Assembly (NCBI GenBank): GCA_050260675.1
Contig: JBLNCN010000011.1
Span: 434,001 to 498,000 of the forward strand
DNA: 64,000 nucleotides
From: JBBDIP01 sp050260675
GTDB lineage: Bacteria > Bacillota > Sulfobacillia > Fermentithermobacillales > Fermentithermobacillaceae
Direction: 5' to 3'
Below the pieces are notes generated by a model, which saw only the letters and a list, made by a program, of their open reading frames with translations, was not told the origin of the DNA and searched no databases. A program made the translations under genes and the position numbers. This document shows positions 53,390 to 62,245 of the stretch, piece after piece; position 1 is the first letter of the stretch; each line of letters begins with the position of its first letter.

Positions 53390-53787
53390 TCAAGCCTGGA
53401 CTGCATGACGCCGGCCGGAGTACGAGAGGCAATCTGGATCAAGGTCATACTCAAGTTTCCCGCCTACTTCGTGGTCTAGTTCATCGACCGTGTACTGAGA
53501 GAGGGCAGAGACGTAATCGAATACTTGGCCTACAAATTCCCTTCTGATCTGTCCGTTGCGAACCAGTTTGGCCTCGACTGCAGTTGGCCGTCCATCGCTG
53601 TCGACAGATTGAGATTACCAGCAGTTCTCAGATTCAGCTCCCTCGCCACAAGAGCGGTATCGGGCTCACCGTCGGCCATAACGAGGCATGGGTTCCCTGC
53701 CAAGAAGGCTTGCAGCTCGTTCTCTGCGTCGTACTCCCTTGGTGTCAGCTTCTGAGACGAATCTCTGCGTTTGTAGATCAGTGGCAC
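53390..53787 (-). pseudogene. Frameshifted PD-(D/E)XK nuclease-like protein
   Basis: From a GTG at 53787 (GGAGGG upstream) the frame reads VPLIYKRRDSS, then ENELQAFLAGNPCLV and LVARELNLRTAGNL. After a frameshift near 53610 it continues SVDSDGRPTAVEAKLVRN and GQIRREFVGQVFDYVSAL, ending at a TGA. The DG..VEAK pattern is the catalytic D...ExK core of endonuclease-like proteins of the DUF91/NucS-related kind. Broken and probably shortened at the C-terminus. Confidence 0.65.
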
Positions 53788-53877
53788 TTCTGACCCTCCC
53801 TCAAATGGTCGAACGGGCGGGTTCCGTCGGCCACACGCCCAAAGCCTGCTACTACGTCTCAGGAGGCCGCGTGATGC

Positions 53878-54042
53878 GTGGATGACTTCTTCTACCGCGC
53901 CGAGGCAGATCCTTCCCCTTACCCGCGCAAGAGGTGGATCGGCCACAGGCTCCTGGACGAGAACCAGAGTGACAAACGGAACCCGCAGATCGGTTCAAAT
54001 GGGCCTTTCGTCTCACTGGACAACCGGCGAGGCCGCTGTTAG
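53878..54042 (+). CDS. Possible small protein of unknown function (54 residues)
   Basis: GTG at 53878 with AGGAGG eleven bases upstream opens a 54-codon frame whose composition looks natural (DDFFYRAEADPSPYPRKRW; ENQSDKRNPQIGSNGPFVSL). No similarity is recognised. It might be a remnant of a larger gene. Confidence 0.3.
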   Translation: MDDFFYRAEADPSPYPRKRWIGHRLLDENQSDKRNPQIGSNGPFVSLDNRRGRC

Positions 54043-54262
54043 GCTTGAAGTAAGTCGGAGTACACAAATCCGATGAAACACTAGCCCGCTCGGGTCCTCC
54101 GCTTGCCGAGCGCAAACCGGGCAACAGCGGTGACTACCTCTCCTGATTTGGCCACGGAACGCGATTTCGAGGCCCCAAATGCGCACCGGGTACTTGCGTT
54201 GGGGTCCGTTTGGCTTTTGGGCCCCGCCAATCTGATGCAACTGCCGTGGAAGGATGGGTATA

Positions 54263-54571
54263 GTGATGATGGACAGAGCGACAAAGTGGGATGAGATACC
54301 GCTCACCCTGAGCGCCGGCGACCTGCAGCAGCATTTCCACCTGAGCAAGCAGTGCTCCTATGTTATTGCCAATCGTCTTGGAATCAGGATCGGCAAACGG
54401 CTTATCGTGCCCAAAGAGCGCTTTCGGGTTTGGTTGGAGGCTGGCGGCACTGAGACGTCTCAGAAGCTGCCGAGGCCTCCCGAAAAGCCTTGGGGCGGGC
54501 ACTCCTCCCCGTCCCCTGCAAACCAACTCTTGGAGAGATGGGAGGTGAAAAACGATGCGAGGACGAGGTGA
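54263..54571 (+). CDS. Excisionase-like DNA-binding protein
   Basis: About 102 residues. LTLSAGDLQQHFHLSKQCSY followed by VIANRLGIRIGKRLIVPKER matches the winged-helix HTH_17 / AlpA / excisionase type, which directs integrase toward excision. A proline-rich tail follows. Start uncertain: GTG at 54263 is nine bases after GGAAGG; ATGs follow at 54266 and 54269. It overlaps the integrase gene by 17 bases, the usual xis-int coupling. Confidence 0.75.
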   Translation: MMMDRATKWDEIPLTLSAGDLQQHFHLSKQCSYVIANRLGIRIGKRLIVPKERFRVWLEAGGTETSQKLPRPPEKPWGGHSSPSPANQLLERWEVKNDARTR

Positions 54572-55730
54572 GGGCACCGTCTACAAGGCCGCCGACGGCT
54601 GGAGGGGCCAACTCTCTGCGGGTAGGGATCCGCAGACCGGTGAGCCCCGGCGGATAGGCGTATCCGGCAAGACCCGCAAGGAGGTCGTGGACCAGATGAC
54701 TCATCTACGGGCCGAACTCCAGAAGGGCGGCTTCGTGATACCGACAGAAATGACCCTCGCCGAATGGATGAGCATCTGGCTCGTCGACTACATGAAGCCA
54801 CATCTCAGGGCGACCACCTGGGATAGTTACGAAACGATGACCCGGTGCCACGTGGTCCCGTTCCTCGGAACGGTGAAGATGAAAGACTTGCGCCCGGAAC
54901 ACCTCCAGAGGCTCTACAATCAGCTTCTCAGTGAAGGGAGGCACGACGGTGGCGGGGGACTCTCCTCCAAGACCGTGCGCTACATTCACGGCATCATCAG
55001 AGGAGCAATGGCGCAAGCCATCAAGAGCGGGCTCATTGGGTACAACCTGACGGCCGCTGCCGTACCGCCGCGAAAGCAGCAGAAGGAGATACAGCCTCTG
55101 AACACGGAGCAGGTGCTGCGGCTGCTTGAGGCGGCGAAGGACGACAGGCTCTATGCCGCCTTCAGGTTGGAGTTCATGACCGGCCTCAGGCTGGGGGAAC
55201 TCCTGGCTCTCACTTGGGACGATGTCGACCTGGTACAGCACTTGATCCGGGTGAGACGGACCCTATTGCGAGTCCGGGACCACAGCCAGGCGGACAGAAA
55301 GACGAGGCTTACCTACCAGGAACCCAAAACAACTAAGGCTAGGCGCACTCTTCCGCTACCCGAGGAGCTAGGCACGCTTCTCGAATCCCACAAGGAGATG
55401 CAGAATCAGGAACGCTCACTGTTCGGCGCGGCCTACAACGACCACCGGCTCGTGTTCTGTTGTGAAGACGGCAACCCCATTGACCCGAGGAACTTCACTA
55501 GGCGTTGGGAGCGGCTTCTCCAGAGCGCGGGTCTCCCCCACGTTCGGTTCCATGATGCCCGGCACACCTTCGCCACGATGCTGCTGGAGGCTGGCGAGGA
55601 CTCCAAGGTAGTGCAGGAGCCTCTGGGCCACAGCGAGATCAGCGTTACGCTTGATATCTACAGTCACGTCGGCATCGGACTCAAACGAACGGCCGTCAAT
55701 AGGTTGAGCGGGTTCCTCAATGAATCGTAA
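54555..55730 (+). CDS. Tyrosine-type integrase
   Basis: 391 residues with the full layout of Tn916/phage-type integrases: an N-terminal arm-binding domain (GEGTVYKAADGWRGQL), a SAM-like core-binding domain (about 70-170) and the catalytic domain with Arg in TGLRLGELLAL, HDARHTFATMLL (HxxR), LGHSEISVTLDIYSH (His and nucleophile Tyr). All catalytic residues are present, so it should be active. Start: ATG at 54555, seven bases after GGGAGGTG. It lies 85 bases from the tRNA-Pro attachment site. Confidence 0.95.
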   Translation: MRGRGEGTVYKAADGWRGQLSAGRDPQTGEPRRIGVSGKTRKEVVDQMTHLRAELQKGGFVIPTEMTLAEWMSIWLVDYMKPHLRATTWDSYETMTRCHVVPFLGTVKMKDLRPEHLQRLYNQLLSEGRHDGGGGLSSKTVRYIHGIIRGAMAQAIKSGLIGYNLTAAAVPPRKQQKEIQPLNTEQVLRLLEAAKDDRLYAAFRLEFMTGLRLGELLALTWDDVDLVQHLIRVRRTLLRVRDHSQADRKTRLTYQEPKTTKARRTLPLPEELGTLLESHKEMQNQERSLFGAAYNDHRLVFCCEDGNPIDPRNFTRRWERLLQSAGLPHVRFHDARHTFATMLLEAGEDSKVVQEPLGHSEISVTLDIYSHVGIGLKRTAVNRLSGFLNES

Positions 55731-55744
55731 CAGGGGTTAGTGCA

Positions 55745-55769
55745 CCAACTGCACGGGAACTGCACGGAA
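55745..55769. repeat. Integrase arm-type repeat, right copy
   Basis: Identical to 49415-49439, between the integrase stop and the tRNA-Pro gene. Confidence 0.7.
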
Positions 55770-55814
55770 TGAAGGAGGTTGGGGGAATTGGCCAGGGACA
55801 TTGGGCCGGTATGC

Positions 55815-55891
55815 TGGTCGGGGCGACTGGACTTGAACCAGCGACCTCATGGTCCCGAACCATGCGCGCTACCAAGCTGCGCTACGCCCCG
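55815..55891 (-). tRNA. tRNA-Pro (anticodon CGG)
   Basis: 77 bases including an encoded CCA. Acceptor arm CGGGGCG / CGCCCCG with discriminator A; D arm GCGCAGCTTGGTAGCGC; anticodon stem ATGG/CCAT with loop TTCGGGA, anticodon CGG; T arm CTGGTTCAAGTCCAG. It is the integration target of the element to its left, whose insertion restored the 3' half of the gene. Confidence 0.95.
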
Positions 55892-56027
55892 ACACGTGCC
55901 TCATTATAACACCGAGCAGGTCTCGGGGCAATGTTACATCCTCCTACGCAGTGCTCACCAACCGCAAGTCCCGCATTCTTAGGTGCACAGCCGCAAAGAT
56001 CCTCTATTGTTTTTCGATGATTTCTTA

Positions 56028-56056
56028 TTGACTATCGATAAACCACATGATATGAC
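56028..56056 (+). promoter_or_regulatory. Promoter of DUF2975 gene cluster
   Basis: TTGACT (56028-56033), 17-base A/T-rich spacer, TATGAC (56051-56056). Confidence 0.7.
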
Positions 56057-56104
56057 TGAGCCAGCGGTCGCTCGGACAGGGTGACCATCTGGATCGACTG
56101 GAGT

Positions 56105-56380
56105 ATGAGTAACATGAACCGAGGAAACGTCCTCAGGTTGACTAGCGTCGTCATCAACATAGTGGGCCTCGCGATATTGGGTGAGGCCGCTATCAGGGTT
56201 TTGGCTCAGGCCGCGTTCGGTACCTTCCTCTCGAAACACCTCACTATGCCGGGCGCGGATCTGAACTTGAAGGTGGATCTCGCTGGGGAGATCATTGTAT
56301 TCGGCCTGCTCGTGCTGATCCTGGCGGAGGTCTTCCGGTATGGCGTTGCGCTGCAGGAAGACCATGATTTGACGGTCTAG
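56105..56380 (+). CDS. Short DUF2975 paralogue (C-terminal half only)
   Basis: About 91 residues with two membrane helices, aligning to the second half of the DUF2975 protein next door, down to the shared end RYGVALQEDHDLTV. The first half is missing. It has its own good promoter, so it may be expressed. Starts at 56081 (GTG), 56105 or 56114 (ATG) are possible. Either a trimmed duplicate or a gene cut by past recombination at the tRNA site. Confidence 0.65.
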   Translation: MSNMNRGNVLRLTSVVINIVGLAILGEAAIRVLAQAAFGTFLSKHLTMPGADLNLKVDLAGEIIVFGLLVLILAEVFRYGVALQEDHDLTV

Positions 56381-56441
56381 GCAACAACACTTCCGTTGCT
56401 GAGTATTGGAGACTCGAATTCGTAAAGGAGGCTATCGGCCA

Positions 56442-57014
56442 ATGGAACGCAAACAAGGGACCGGTCTCACGGCTTTCAGGAACCTTGTGCAGGTCGTCTG
56501 GTTCGGACTGATCCTTGTGCTGACCTACCTTTGTTTCGTGGTGCCGGTTGCGCTCACAAACCCGCGTTTCATCCGCCCGGGGTTAGGTGTCGGATTCTGG
56601 GGGCCCGGGTTGATCATCGGCCTCGCCTGGGACTCCCTCACTCCCGAGCATTGGCGCTCCTACCTCTTGCCGGTCGGTCTCTTCGGGATCGCCGGTACCG
56701 CCGCAGTACTGTATGCGGTGCACCAGATTCGCTGCATGCTGAGGGAGACGGGCACAAGCCCCTTCACGGCCGCGAACGCCGACCGAATTCGGAAGGCCGG
56801 CCTCGCCGTGCTGTGTTCAGCCGCAGCAAAGGCCTTTAGGGATGTGTCTTTCGGAAACTTCGTGACATCCAACGTGCAGCTTCCGGGAGCCGTTATCAGG
56901 TATGCTACTGACCTCGGCCTGTCCACCGCCTTCCTCGGCATAATGATCCTGGCGGTTGCTGAGGTCATGCGTCACGGGGTTGCCCTGCAAGAAGATCAGG
57001 ACCTGACGGTCTAG
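56442..57014 (+). CDS. DUF2975 membrane protein
   Basis: 190 residues, four membrane helices, ending in HGVALQEDQDLTV, the conserved end of DUF2975. The family is typically paired with a small Cro/CI-like regulator, as here (next gene after 10 bases). Function unknown; suspected to control the regulator's activity at the membrane. Start: ATG at 56442 after AAAGGAGG; an extension to 56406 has no ribosome site. Confidence 0.87.
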   Translation: MERKQGTGLTAFRNLVQVVWFGLILVLTYLCFVVPVALTNPRFIRPGLGVGFWGPGLIIGLAWDSLTPEHWRSYLLPVGLFGIAGTAAVLYAVHQIRCMLRETGTSPFTAANADRIRKAGLAVLCSAAAKAFRDVSFGNFVTSNVQLPGAVIRYATDLGLSTAFLGIMILAVAEVMRHGVALQEDQDLTV

Positions 57015-57024
57015 GAGTGAGAAT

Positions 57025-57270
57025 ATGCCAATCATCGTGCGACTCGACCGGGTCATGGTCGAAAACAAGGTCTCACTCACGGATCTCGCCGACAGAGTGG
57101 GGATTACGCTGGCGAATCTATCCATCCTGAAGACGGGGAAGGCCAAAGCCATCAGGTTCTCGACCCTTGAGGCCATCTGCAGAGAGCTGAAGTGCCAACC
57201 CGGCGACATCCTGGAATACGTCCCTGGACCGCCGGTCGAACCAGATTCGGCACCTGAATCACTCAAGTAA
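57025..57270 (+). CDS. Cro/CI-type helix-turn-helix regulator (YozG-like)
   Basis: 81 residues, essentially one HTH_26 domain: VRLDRVMVENKVSLTDLADR, VGITLANLSILKTGKAKAIR, FSTLEAICRELKCQPGDILEY. This small regulator type is the constant partner of DUF2975 proteins and probably controls its own operon. Start: ATG at 57025, eight bases after AGGAG. Confidence 0.9.
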   Translation: MPIIVRLDRVMVENKVSLTDLADRVGITLANLSILKTGKAKAIRFSTLEAICRELKCQPGDILEYVPGPPVEPDSAPESLK

Positions 57271-57329
57271 GGCGCCATCCGGTAATCGAACCACGTGCCA
57301 AGTGACCATCATACCGCTGGGACGACGCT

Positions 57330-58358
57330 TTAAGGCTTGACGGCCACCTTCAGCGCCGCGCCGGCCTTGACCATGTCGAAACCGTCCTGGATGCGGGCCA
57401 GAGATACCGACTTATTGACAATCGCGTCGCCATCAATCCGACCGCTGACCAGGAGGTCCAATGCGAGGTCCCACTGCCTCTTCACCGAGCTCCTTGCTCC
57501 GAGAACCCGCAGCTCGTGGTAGTGGATTAGGTTGGTATTGAAGGTCGCTGTCGGCGCGTTCTCAGGGAGGCCCGCGAACATCAAGACCTGGCCCCGTCTG
57601 GCCGCCATCTCCAACGCCTGGGCCTGGGCTGATGCGGAGACGCAGGCGACAATGACCACGTCCGCTCCTGCTCCGCCGTAGATCTCCCGCACTGCAGCCA
57701 CAGGGTCGGACGTCTTGCTGTTCACAAGATGGTCCGCGCCAAAGGCCCTCATGGCGGAGAGCCTTTCGCCCGAGAGGTCTACCATCGTAACCGAGGACGC
57801 ACCCCGCATCTTGGCCAAGAGCAGGTGGAGCGCCCCGATGGGGCCGGATCCAATGATGGCGACAGTGGTGCCGAACTCAAACTCCAGTTTTTCGTTACCA
57901 TTGATCACGCATGCCAGAGGCTCGATAAGGGTGGTGGCTTCCGCGCTCAGGGACTCGGGCACTTTGAGGACAAAACCCCCGCTCACAGCGGAGGCCAGTA
58001 TAGGGCGCAGCTCCGCGAACCCGCCCTGCGCCCTCCCTCCGACTCTGCCCCTGCTTAGGCACAGGTTGTTTGCGCCTCGGACGCAGAACTCGCACTCTCC
58101 GCAGGTGACGGGGCAGTCAGCCACACGGTCGCCGACCTTGAATCCGGTTACTCCTTCGCCAACCTCGATGACCCGGCCCACGGACTCATGACCGATGATC
58201 TCGCCCTTGTGCTTGGAGCCGTGTTCGAAGGACCGGAGGTCGGTCCCGCAAATGGCGCAGGCCTCCACCCTGGTCAGTAGTCCCCCCGGCGGACAGATGG
58301 GATCCGGGGTCTCTCTGACCTCAATCCTGCCGGGCCCTTCGAAAAACGCTGCTTTCAC
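57330..58358 (-). CDS. Zinc-dependent alcohol/polyol dehydrogenase (MDR family)
   Basis: 342 residues. Catalytic zinc ligands in ACAICGTDLRS and GHESVGRV; the structural zinc set is CPVTCGECEFCVRGANNLC (four Cys). The Rossmann fold shows IIGSGPIGALHLLLAK and an Asp (VDLSG) that favours NAD. Members oxidise polyols or threonine-like secondary alcohols; this one sits in an operon with NagA and D-aminoacylase, so an amino-sugar-related substrate is possible (inference). Start: GTG at 58358, just after GAGGT. Confidence 0.87.
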   Translation of the reverse strand: MKAAFFEGPGRIEVRETPDPICPPGGLLTRVEACAICGTDLRSFEHGSKHKGEIIGHESVGRVIEVGEGVTGFKVGDRVADCPVTCGECEFCVRGANNLCLSRGRVGGRAQGGFAELRPILASAVSGGFVLKVPESLSAEATTLIEPLACVINGNEKLEFEFGTTVAIIGSGPIGALHLLLAKMRGASSVTMVDLSGERLSAMRAFGADHLVNSKTSDPVAAVREIYGGAGADVVIVACVSASAQAQALEMAARRGQVLMFAGLPENAPTATFNTNLIHYHELRVLGARSSVKRQWDLALDLLVSGRIDGDAIVNKSVSLARIQDGFDMVKAGAALKVAVKP

Positions 58359-58464
58359 CGGACCTCAGCCCCCTCTTGCTGACTCCTCACGCAGACTTCC
58401 TGCAGAGACTCCGACTCAAAGACTTCCGACACCGACTCATTTGGCGGATTCCTACGCAGGTGCC

Positions 58465-59727
58465 TTATTTGGCCTCGTTAACCTGTACCTCTCCCTCAAC
58501 CATCGAGAACAATACCCGAAAAGACGCATCAAGGACCACGATGTCGGCATCCTTCTCCTCCGTCAGCGAGCCCTTGCGCTCCCACACCCCGGCGATCTTC
58601 GCCGGGTTCACGGTCGCCATCCGGAGCGCCGCCTCAAAGGGGACACCCAGCTGTCCAGCGACCACCCGCAATCCGTCCTTGAGCATCGCGGTGCTTCCGG
58701 CAAGGGTGCCGTCGGAAAGCAGGCACCGGCCGCTCTCGTCCAGGGAAATCTCCTGGCCCAGGAACTCGTACCGGCCGGGATTGAGTCCCGCCATGGGCAG
58801 GGCGTCGCTCACCAGGCAGACGCGGTCCACCCCTTTGGCGCGAAGGAGCAGGCGCATCGCGGCCTCGTGGACGTGGATGCCGTCAGCGATAAGCTCGCAA
58901 TAAGCGTCATCGTCAGTGAGAGCAGCGCCGACCGGCCCCGGCTCCCGGTGATGGAGGCCACGCATGGCGTTGAAGGTGTGGGTTACCACTGTCGCGCCTG
59001 CGCGGAACCCCTCAATCATCTGGTCATAGGTTGCATCGGTGTGTCCAAGGGATACCGTGACTCCGGACTGCACGAGGTAGTTGATGACCTGGAGGGAGCC
59101 CGCGAGCTCAGGTGCCAGCGTAACGTGCCCCACGATGCCCTCCCCCATCTCGACCCACCTTTTCATGAGTCGTAGATCGGGCGGCAGGAGACAGTCCCGC
59201 GGTATGGCTCCGTTCCGAGCGGGATTTAGGAAGGGGCCTTCCAAGTGCAGGCCGAGAAACTTGGCGCCCCGGGGCAGGCTGGAACGGCCTGACTGGACTG
59301 ACTGGCCCAACCCGCTCGACTGGCCCAACCGGCCCGGCTTGCCGGGCGACTTGCCCGCCGCAGGCAGAGGTTCCCGCCGGAGTAGCAGGTCCCGCACCTT
59401 GGATATCGTCGACTCCATAGCCGGAACCGGCGCCGCGCCCACTGTTGGCTGGAAAGCAGTGACGCCGTTTCGGGCAAGAAACCTGGCCATCTCAGAGAGG
59501 GGGGCATCAGCATCATGCCCCCCGGCTCCGTGGACGTGCAAGTCGATGAGACCGGGAATGACGCGGGCCGAACCGAAGTCAAGCACCTCGCCCAGGTCCT
59601 CATCAGCAGGGTCCGGCTCTCCTTCATTCACCGAGTCGATACTGCTTCCCACAACCGTGATGTAACCCCGGAAGGGCTCGCCCTCGCCTGTGTAGATCCG
59701 TTCGCTTGCTATGGTTAAGATTCTCAC
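58465..59727 (-). CDS. nagA: N-acetylglucosamine-6-phosphate deacetylase
   Basis: 420 residues. Amidohydrolase motifs: DLHVHGAGGHD (metal HxH), HLEGPFLNP (metal Glu), LGHTDATY and VVTHTFNAM (metal His), SDALPMAG (catalytic Asp). It removes acetate from GlcNAc-6-P. Unusual is a Gly/Ser/Gln-rich insert (about residues 125-150, GRLGQSSGLGQS) built from short DNA repeats. The GTG at 59727 overlaps the D-aminoacylase stop as GTGA, marking the start. No nagB is in the window. Confidence 0.9.
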   Translation of the reverse strand: MRILTIASERIYTGEGEPFRGYITVVGSSIDSVNEGEPDPADEDLGEVLDFGSARVIPGLIDLHVHGAGGHDADAPLSEMARFLARNGVTAFQPTVGAAPVPAMESTISKVRDLLLRREPLPAAGKSPGKPGRLGQSSGLGQSVQSGRSSLPRGAKFLGLHLEGPFLNPARNGAIPRDCLLPPDLRLMKRWVEMGEGIVGHVTLAPELAGSLQVINYLVQSGVTVSLGHTDATYDQMIEGFRAGATVVTHTFNAMRGLHHREPGPVGAALTDDDAYCELIADGIHVHEAAMRLLLRAKGVDRVCLVSDALPMAGLNPGRYEFLGQEISLDESGRCLLSDGTLAGSTAMLKDGLRVVAGQLGVPFEAALRMATVNPAKIAGVWERKGSLTEEKDADIVVLDASFRVLFSMVEGEVQVNEAK

Positions 59728-61301
59728 CGTCGCCTCAGCACCTGGCCGGCGATCCTGCCGGTATGCTTGCCGCCGTCCACGACCAGAACCCCGTTTACCC
59801 ATACCTTCTCAATACCTTTCGGGTACTGGAGCGGCGCCTCAAAGGTAGCGGTATCGATGATCGTATCGGGATCGAACAGGACGAGATCGGCCTTGATTCC
59901 CGGGCGGACCAAGCCGCGGTCCCAGAGTCGCATCCTCCACGCCGCCATCCCGGTCATCTTGTAGACTGCCCGCTCCAGCGGGAACACCTTCTCATCGCGA
60001 CAGTAGTGACCCAGGACTCTGGGGAATGTGCCGAAGGTCCGGGGATGAGGATGCCCCTTGGCGAGAGGTCCGTCGACAGCCATGCACCCTGAATCGGACC
60101 CGATCATCACAACGGGATGCGCCATGACCATCTTCACGTCTTCCTCACACATGCCGAATCTGGCCTGGCCTACCTCCAGTTCCTCTTCGATGAGTAACCT
60201 CCACGCCGCCTCAACCTCGGGAATGCCCCAGACCGCGGCGATTTCGGGTATCCTCTTGCCCTGCGCAAACGCGTTCTTCTGCGACTTCACGCCTGTAATG
60301 AGGTAACGGGACCAACCTCCGCCCTCCATGTTCTTGGCCACTGTCTCCTTGAGGCCCTTGGATACGTCGGGATCCTTGAGCCTGGCCAGAAGCGCTTTGG
60401 GTCCGCCTTCGTGAGCCCAACCGGGGATGATGGAGGTGAGACTGGTCGCGGACGCGATGTAGGGATACTGGTCGCAGGTGACGTCCACTCCCTCTCTCCT
60501 TGCCTGTTCAATCATGGGCAAGGACTGTTTGACCAGCCCCCAGGCCTTCTCGCCTGACGCCTTGTGGTGGGATACCTCAACCGAGACCCCTGCCTCGCGG
60601 CCTATGCGGATGGCTTCCTTTACGGACTCGAGCAGTCCCGTCCCCTCGTTGCGCATATGGGTCTCGTAGATGCCCTTGTAAGGCCGCATCACCTTTGCCA
60701 GCTCGATCAGTTCTTCGGTATCCGCGTAGGAGCTCGGCGGATAGATAAGGCCGCTGGAGTAGCCAAAGGCTCCGGCTTCCATTGCTTCAACCAGGAGCTC
60801 CTTCATTGTCGCAAGCTCCTGATCTGTGGGCGGCCGGTTATCGTAACCCATGGCGGAGCTGCGGAGCGCGCTGTGGCCCACAAGCGGGACGATGTTCAGC
60901 CCCACACCGGCCTTCTCAAGGGCATCCATATACTCGGCGAACGTGCTCCAGGTCACGGGGATCCCTTCATCGGTCTCTACTGTGACCTGCGCTCCGCGCC
61001 TTTTCTCAGTGATCGGAGCCGCAGACATTCCGCACTGGCCGGTGACTTCGGTGGTGACGCCCTGACGGATCTTGGACTCGCCGCGGTTATCAACAAACCA
61101 CGGGGTATCAGAGTGGCTGTGGGAATCGATGAACCCGGGGGCCAGGACAAGGCCTTGCCCGTCGATGACTGTCCGGCCGCTTTCGGCGATTCCCTCTCCA
61201 ACTGCAACAATGACCCCGTCCTGAACGGCTACCTCGCCGTAGAACCAGGGTGATCCGGTGCCGTCAACTATCCTCACGTTTTTTATGATGAAGTCGCGCA
61301 T
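59724..61301 (-). CDS. N-acyl-D-amino-acid deacylase (D-aminoacylase)
   Basis: 525 residues of the D-aminoacylase family: DSHSHSDTPWF (metal HxH), VTGQCGMSAAP (metal Cys), YETHMRNEG and VEVSHHKASG (metal His), IGSDSGCMAVDGP (catalytic Asp). It frees D-amino acids from N-acyl forms. Start: ATG at 61301, eight bases after AAAGGAGAT. Translationally coupled to nagA, then the dehydrogenase: an operon that could process acylated D-amino acids and amino sugars, for example from cell wall (inference). Confidence 0.93.
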   Translation of the reverse strand: MRDFIIKNVRIVDGTGSPWFYGEVAVQDGVIVAVGEGIAESGRTVIDGQGLVLAPGFIDSHSHSDTPWFVDNRGESKIRQGVTTEVTGQCGMSAAPITEKRRGAQVTVETDEGIPVTWSTFAEYMDALEKAGVGLNIVPLVGHSALRSSAMGYDNRPPTDQELATMKELLVEAMEAGAFGYSSGLIYPPSSYADTEELIELAKVMRPYKGIYETHMRNEGTGLLESVKEAIRIGREAGVSVEVSHHKASGEKAWGLVKQSLPMIEQARREGVDVTCDQYPYIASATSLTSIIPGWAHEGGPKALLARLKDPDVSKGLKETVAKNMEGGGWSRYLITGVKSQKNAFAQGKRIPEIAAVWGIPEVEAAWRLLIEEELEVGQARFGMCEEDVKMVMAHPVVMIGSDSGCMAVDGPLAKGHPHPRTFGTFPRVLGHYCRDEKVFPLERAVYKMTGMAAWRMRLWDRGLVRPGIKADLVLFDPDTIIDTATFEAPLQYPKGIEKVWVNGVLVVDGGKHTGRIAGQVLRRR

Positions 61302-61519
61302 GGGGGATCTCCTTTCGCTGCTTTCGCTTACAAATTCGGCTTTGAGTTGTGAACAACCTGCCGGTGCAGCCGATATAGGAGTTGACAGGGCCTACCAAGA
61401 GGTGCTCCTGATAGGACCTAAGTCTCATTTGTCTCAAATCTGGTTAAAGGCAACCTTGAAGTATTCTCAAGTGCCGTATCTAGGTGCCGATAAATCATTG
61501 GGAAGGGAGGCGTCCGCAC

Positions 61520-62215
61520 GTGGCAAATTGCGTTGGTTGCGGAGTATCAAACTTCGGAGTAGGGAGAGCAGCCCTGATCGTAGTTGACGGACAGTGGTTC
61601 TGCGAGGACTGCTTGCCGTCGAAGAAGGGCAAGGTCAAGTGCCAAACCTGCGGTACAGCGGCTTTTGCGACAGACGACCACTTCAAAACGGTGAACGGCC
61701 AGTACATGTGCACCTCGTGCATGGAAAAGGCAGGCATCGTCAAGAAGCATGAGTATGTGATGCAGGCACTTGCCTCGTCGATGCCGTCGGGCGGCAAGCC
61801 CGCAGCGCCGGCCGGTGGTCAGTCCGACGCAGCCGCCAACCTTGGCGGCCTGCGCATCCTCTTGGATGAGAACTTGTCCCCGGGCGAGTCAGTCACCTTG
61901 TCGCTGCAAGGCAACGCCGGAGAGGCCATCGCGTGCTCGAAGAACAATCTCTACGTCCTGAAGTCCGGATTGGCGATGGGCTCCATCACCGGCCGCAAGT
62001 GCTCCAAGTATGCTTGGTCTGAGGTATCGGGTTTAGAACTCAAGGTAGGAAGCCTGTATGGAGTCCTTGAGGTAAAAAACCCCAAGCTGCCTACCTACGA
62101 CCCCAACGATGTTACCAAGGCCAAGAAGGCCGACAACGCCGTGACTTTTCTTCTTTCGAGGAAGCCTGAATTCGATCAGGCCCTGTCCGCGATGCAGAGT
62201 TACCTGCATAAGTAG
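61520..62215 (+). CDS. Zinc-ribbon protein with PH-like C-terminal domain
   Basis: 231 residues. Four CxxC pairs in the first 65 residues (CVGCG, CEDC, CQTCG, CTSC) form two zinc ribbons; a Pro/Gly/Ala linker follows; the C-terminal part (LLDENLSPGESVTLSLQGN; YAWSEVSGLELK) resembles bacterial PH-like modules. Role unknown, perhaps protein binding. The GTG at 61520 is preceded by GGGAGG; the longer frame from 61484 is not supported. Confidence 0.72.
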   Translation: MANCVGCGVSNFGVGRAALIVVDGQWFCEDCLPSKKGKVKCQTCGTAAFATDDHFKTVNGQYMCTSCMEKAGIVKKHEYVMQALASSMPSGGKPAAPAGGQSDAAANLGGLRILLDENLSPGESVTLSLQGNAGEAIACSKNNLYVLKSGLAMGSITGRKCSKYAWSEVSGLELKVGSLYGVLEVKNPKLPTYDPNDVTKAKKADNAVTFLLSRKPEFDQALSAMQSYLHK

Positions 62216-62245
62216 GCAACACTTTCCTCATTCCACAAGGCAAAG

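Larger units (their letters stand above)
49258..55859. mobile_element. Integrative element in tRNA-Pro(CGG)
   Basis: About 6.6 kb bounded by a perfect 45-bp direct repeat: 49258-49302 and 55815-55859, the latter being the 3' half (with CCA) of an intact tRNA-Pro. A tyrosine integrase and an excisionase-like gene lie next to the tRNA end, as in many tRNA-targeted islands. A 25-bp sequence occurs identically near both ends (49415-49439, 55745-55769), as expected for integrase arm sites. Cargo: a second, broken integrase, two exported proteins, a frameshifted nuclease and small frames. No replication or conjugation genes are seen, so it is a small or decayed island. Confidence 0.87.
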
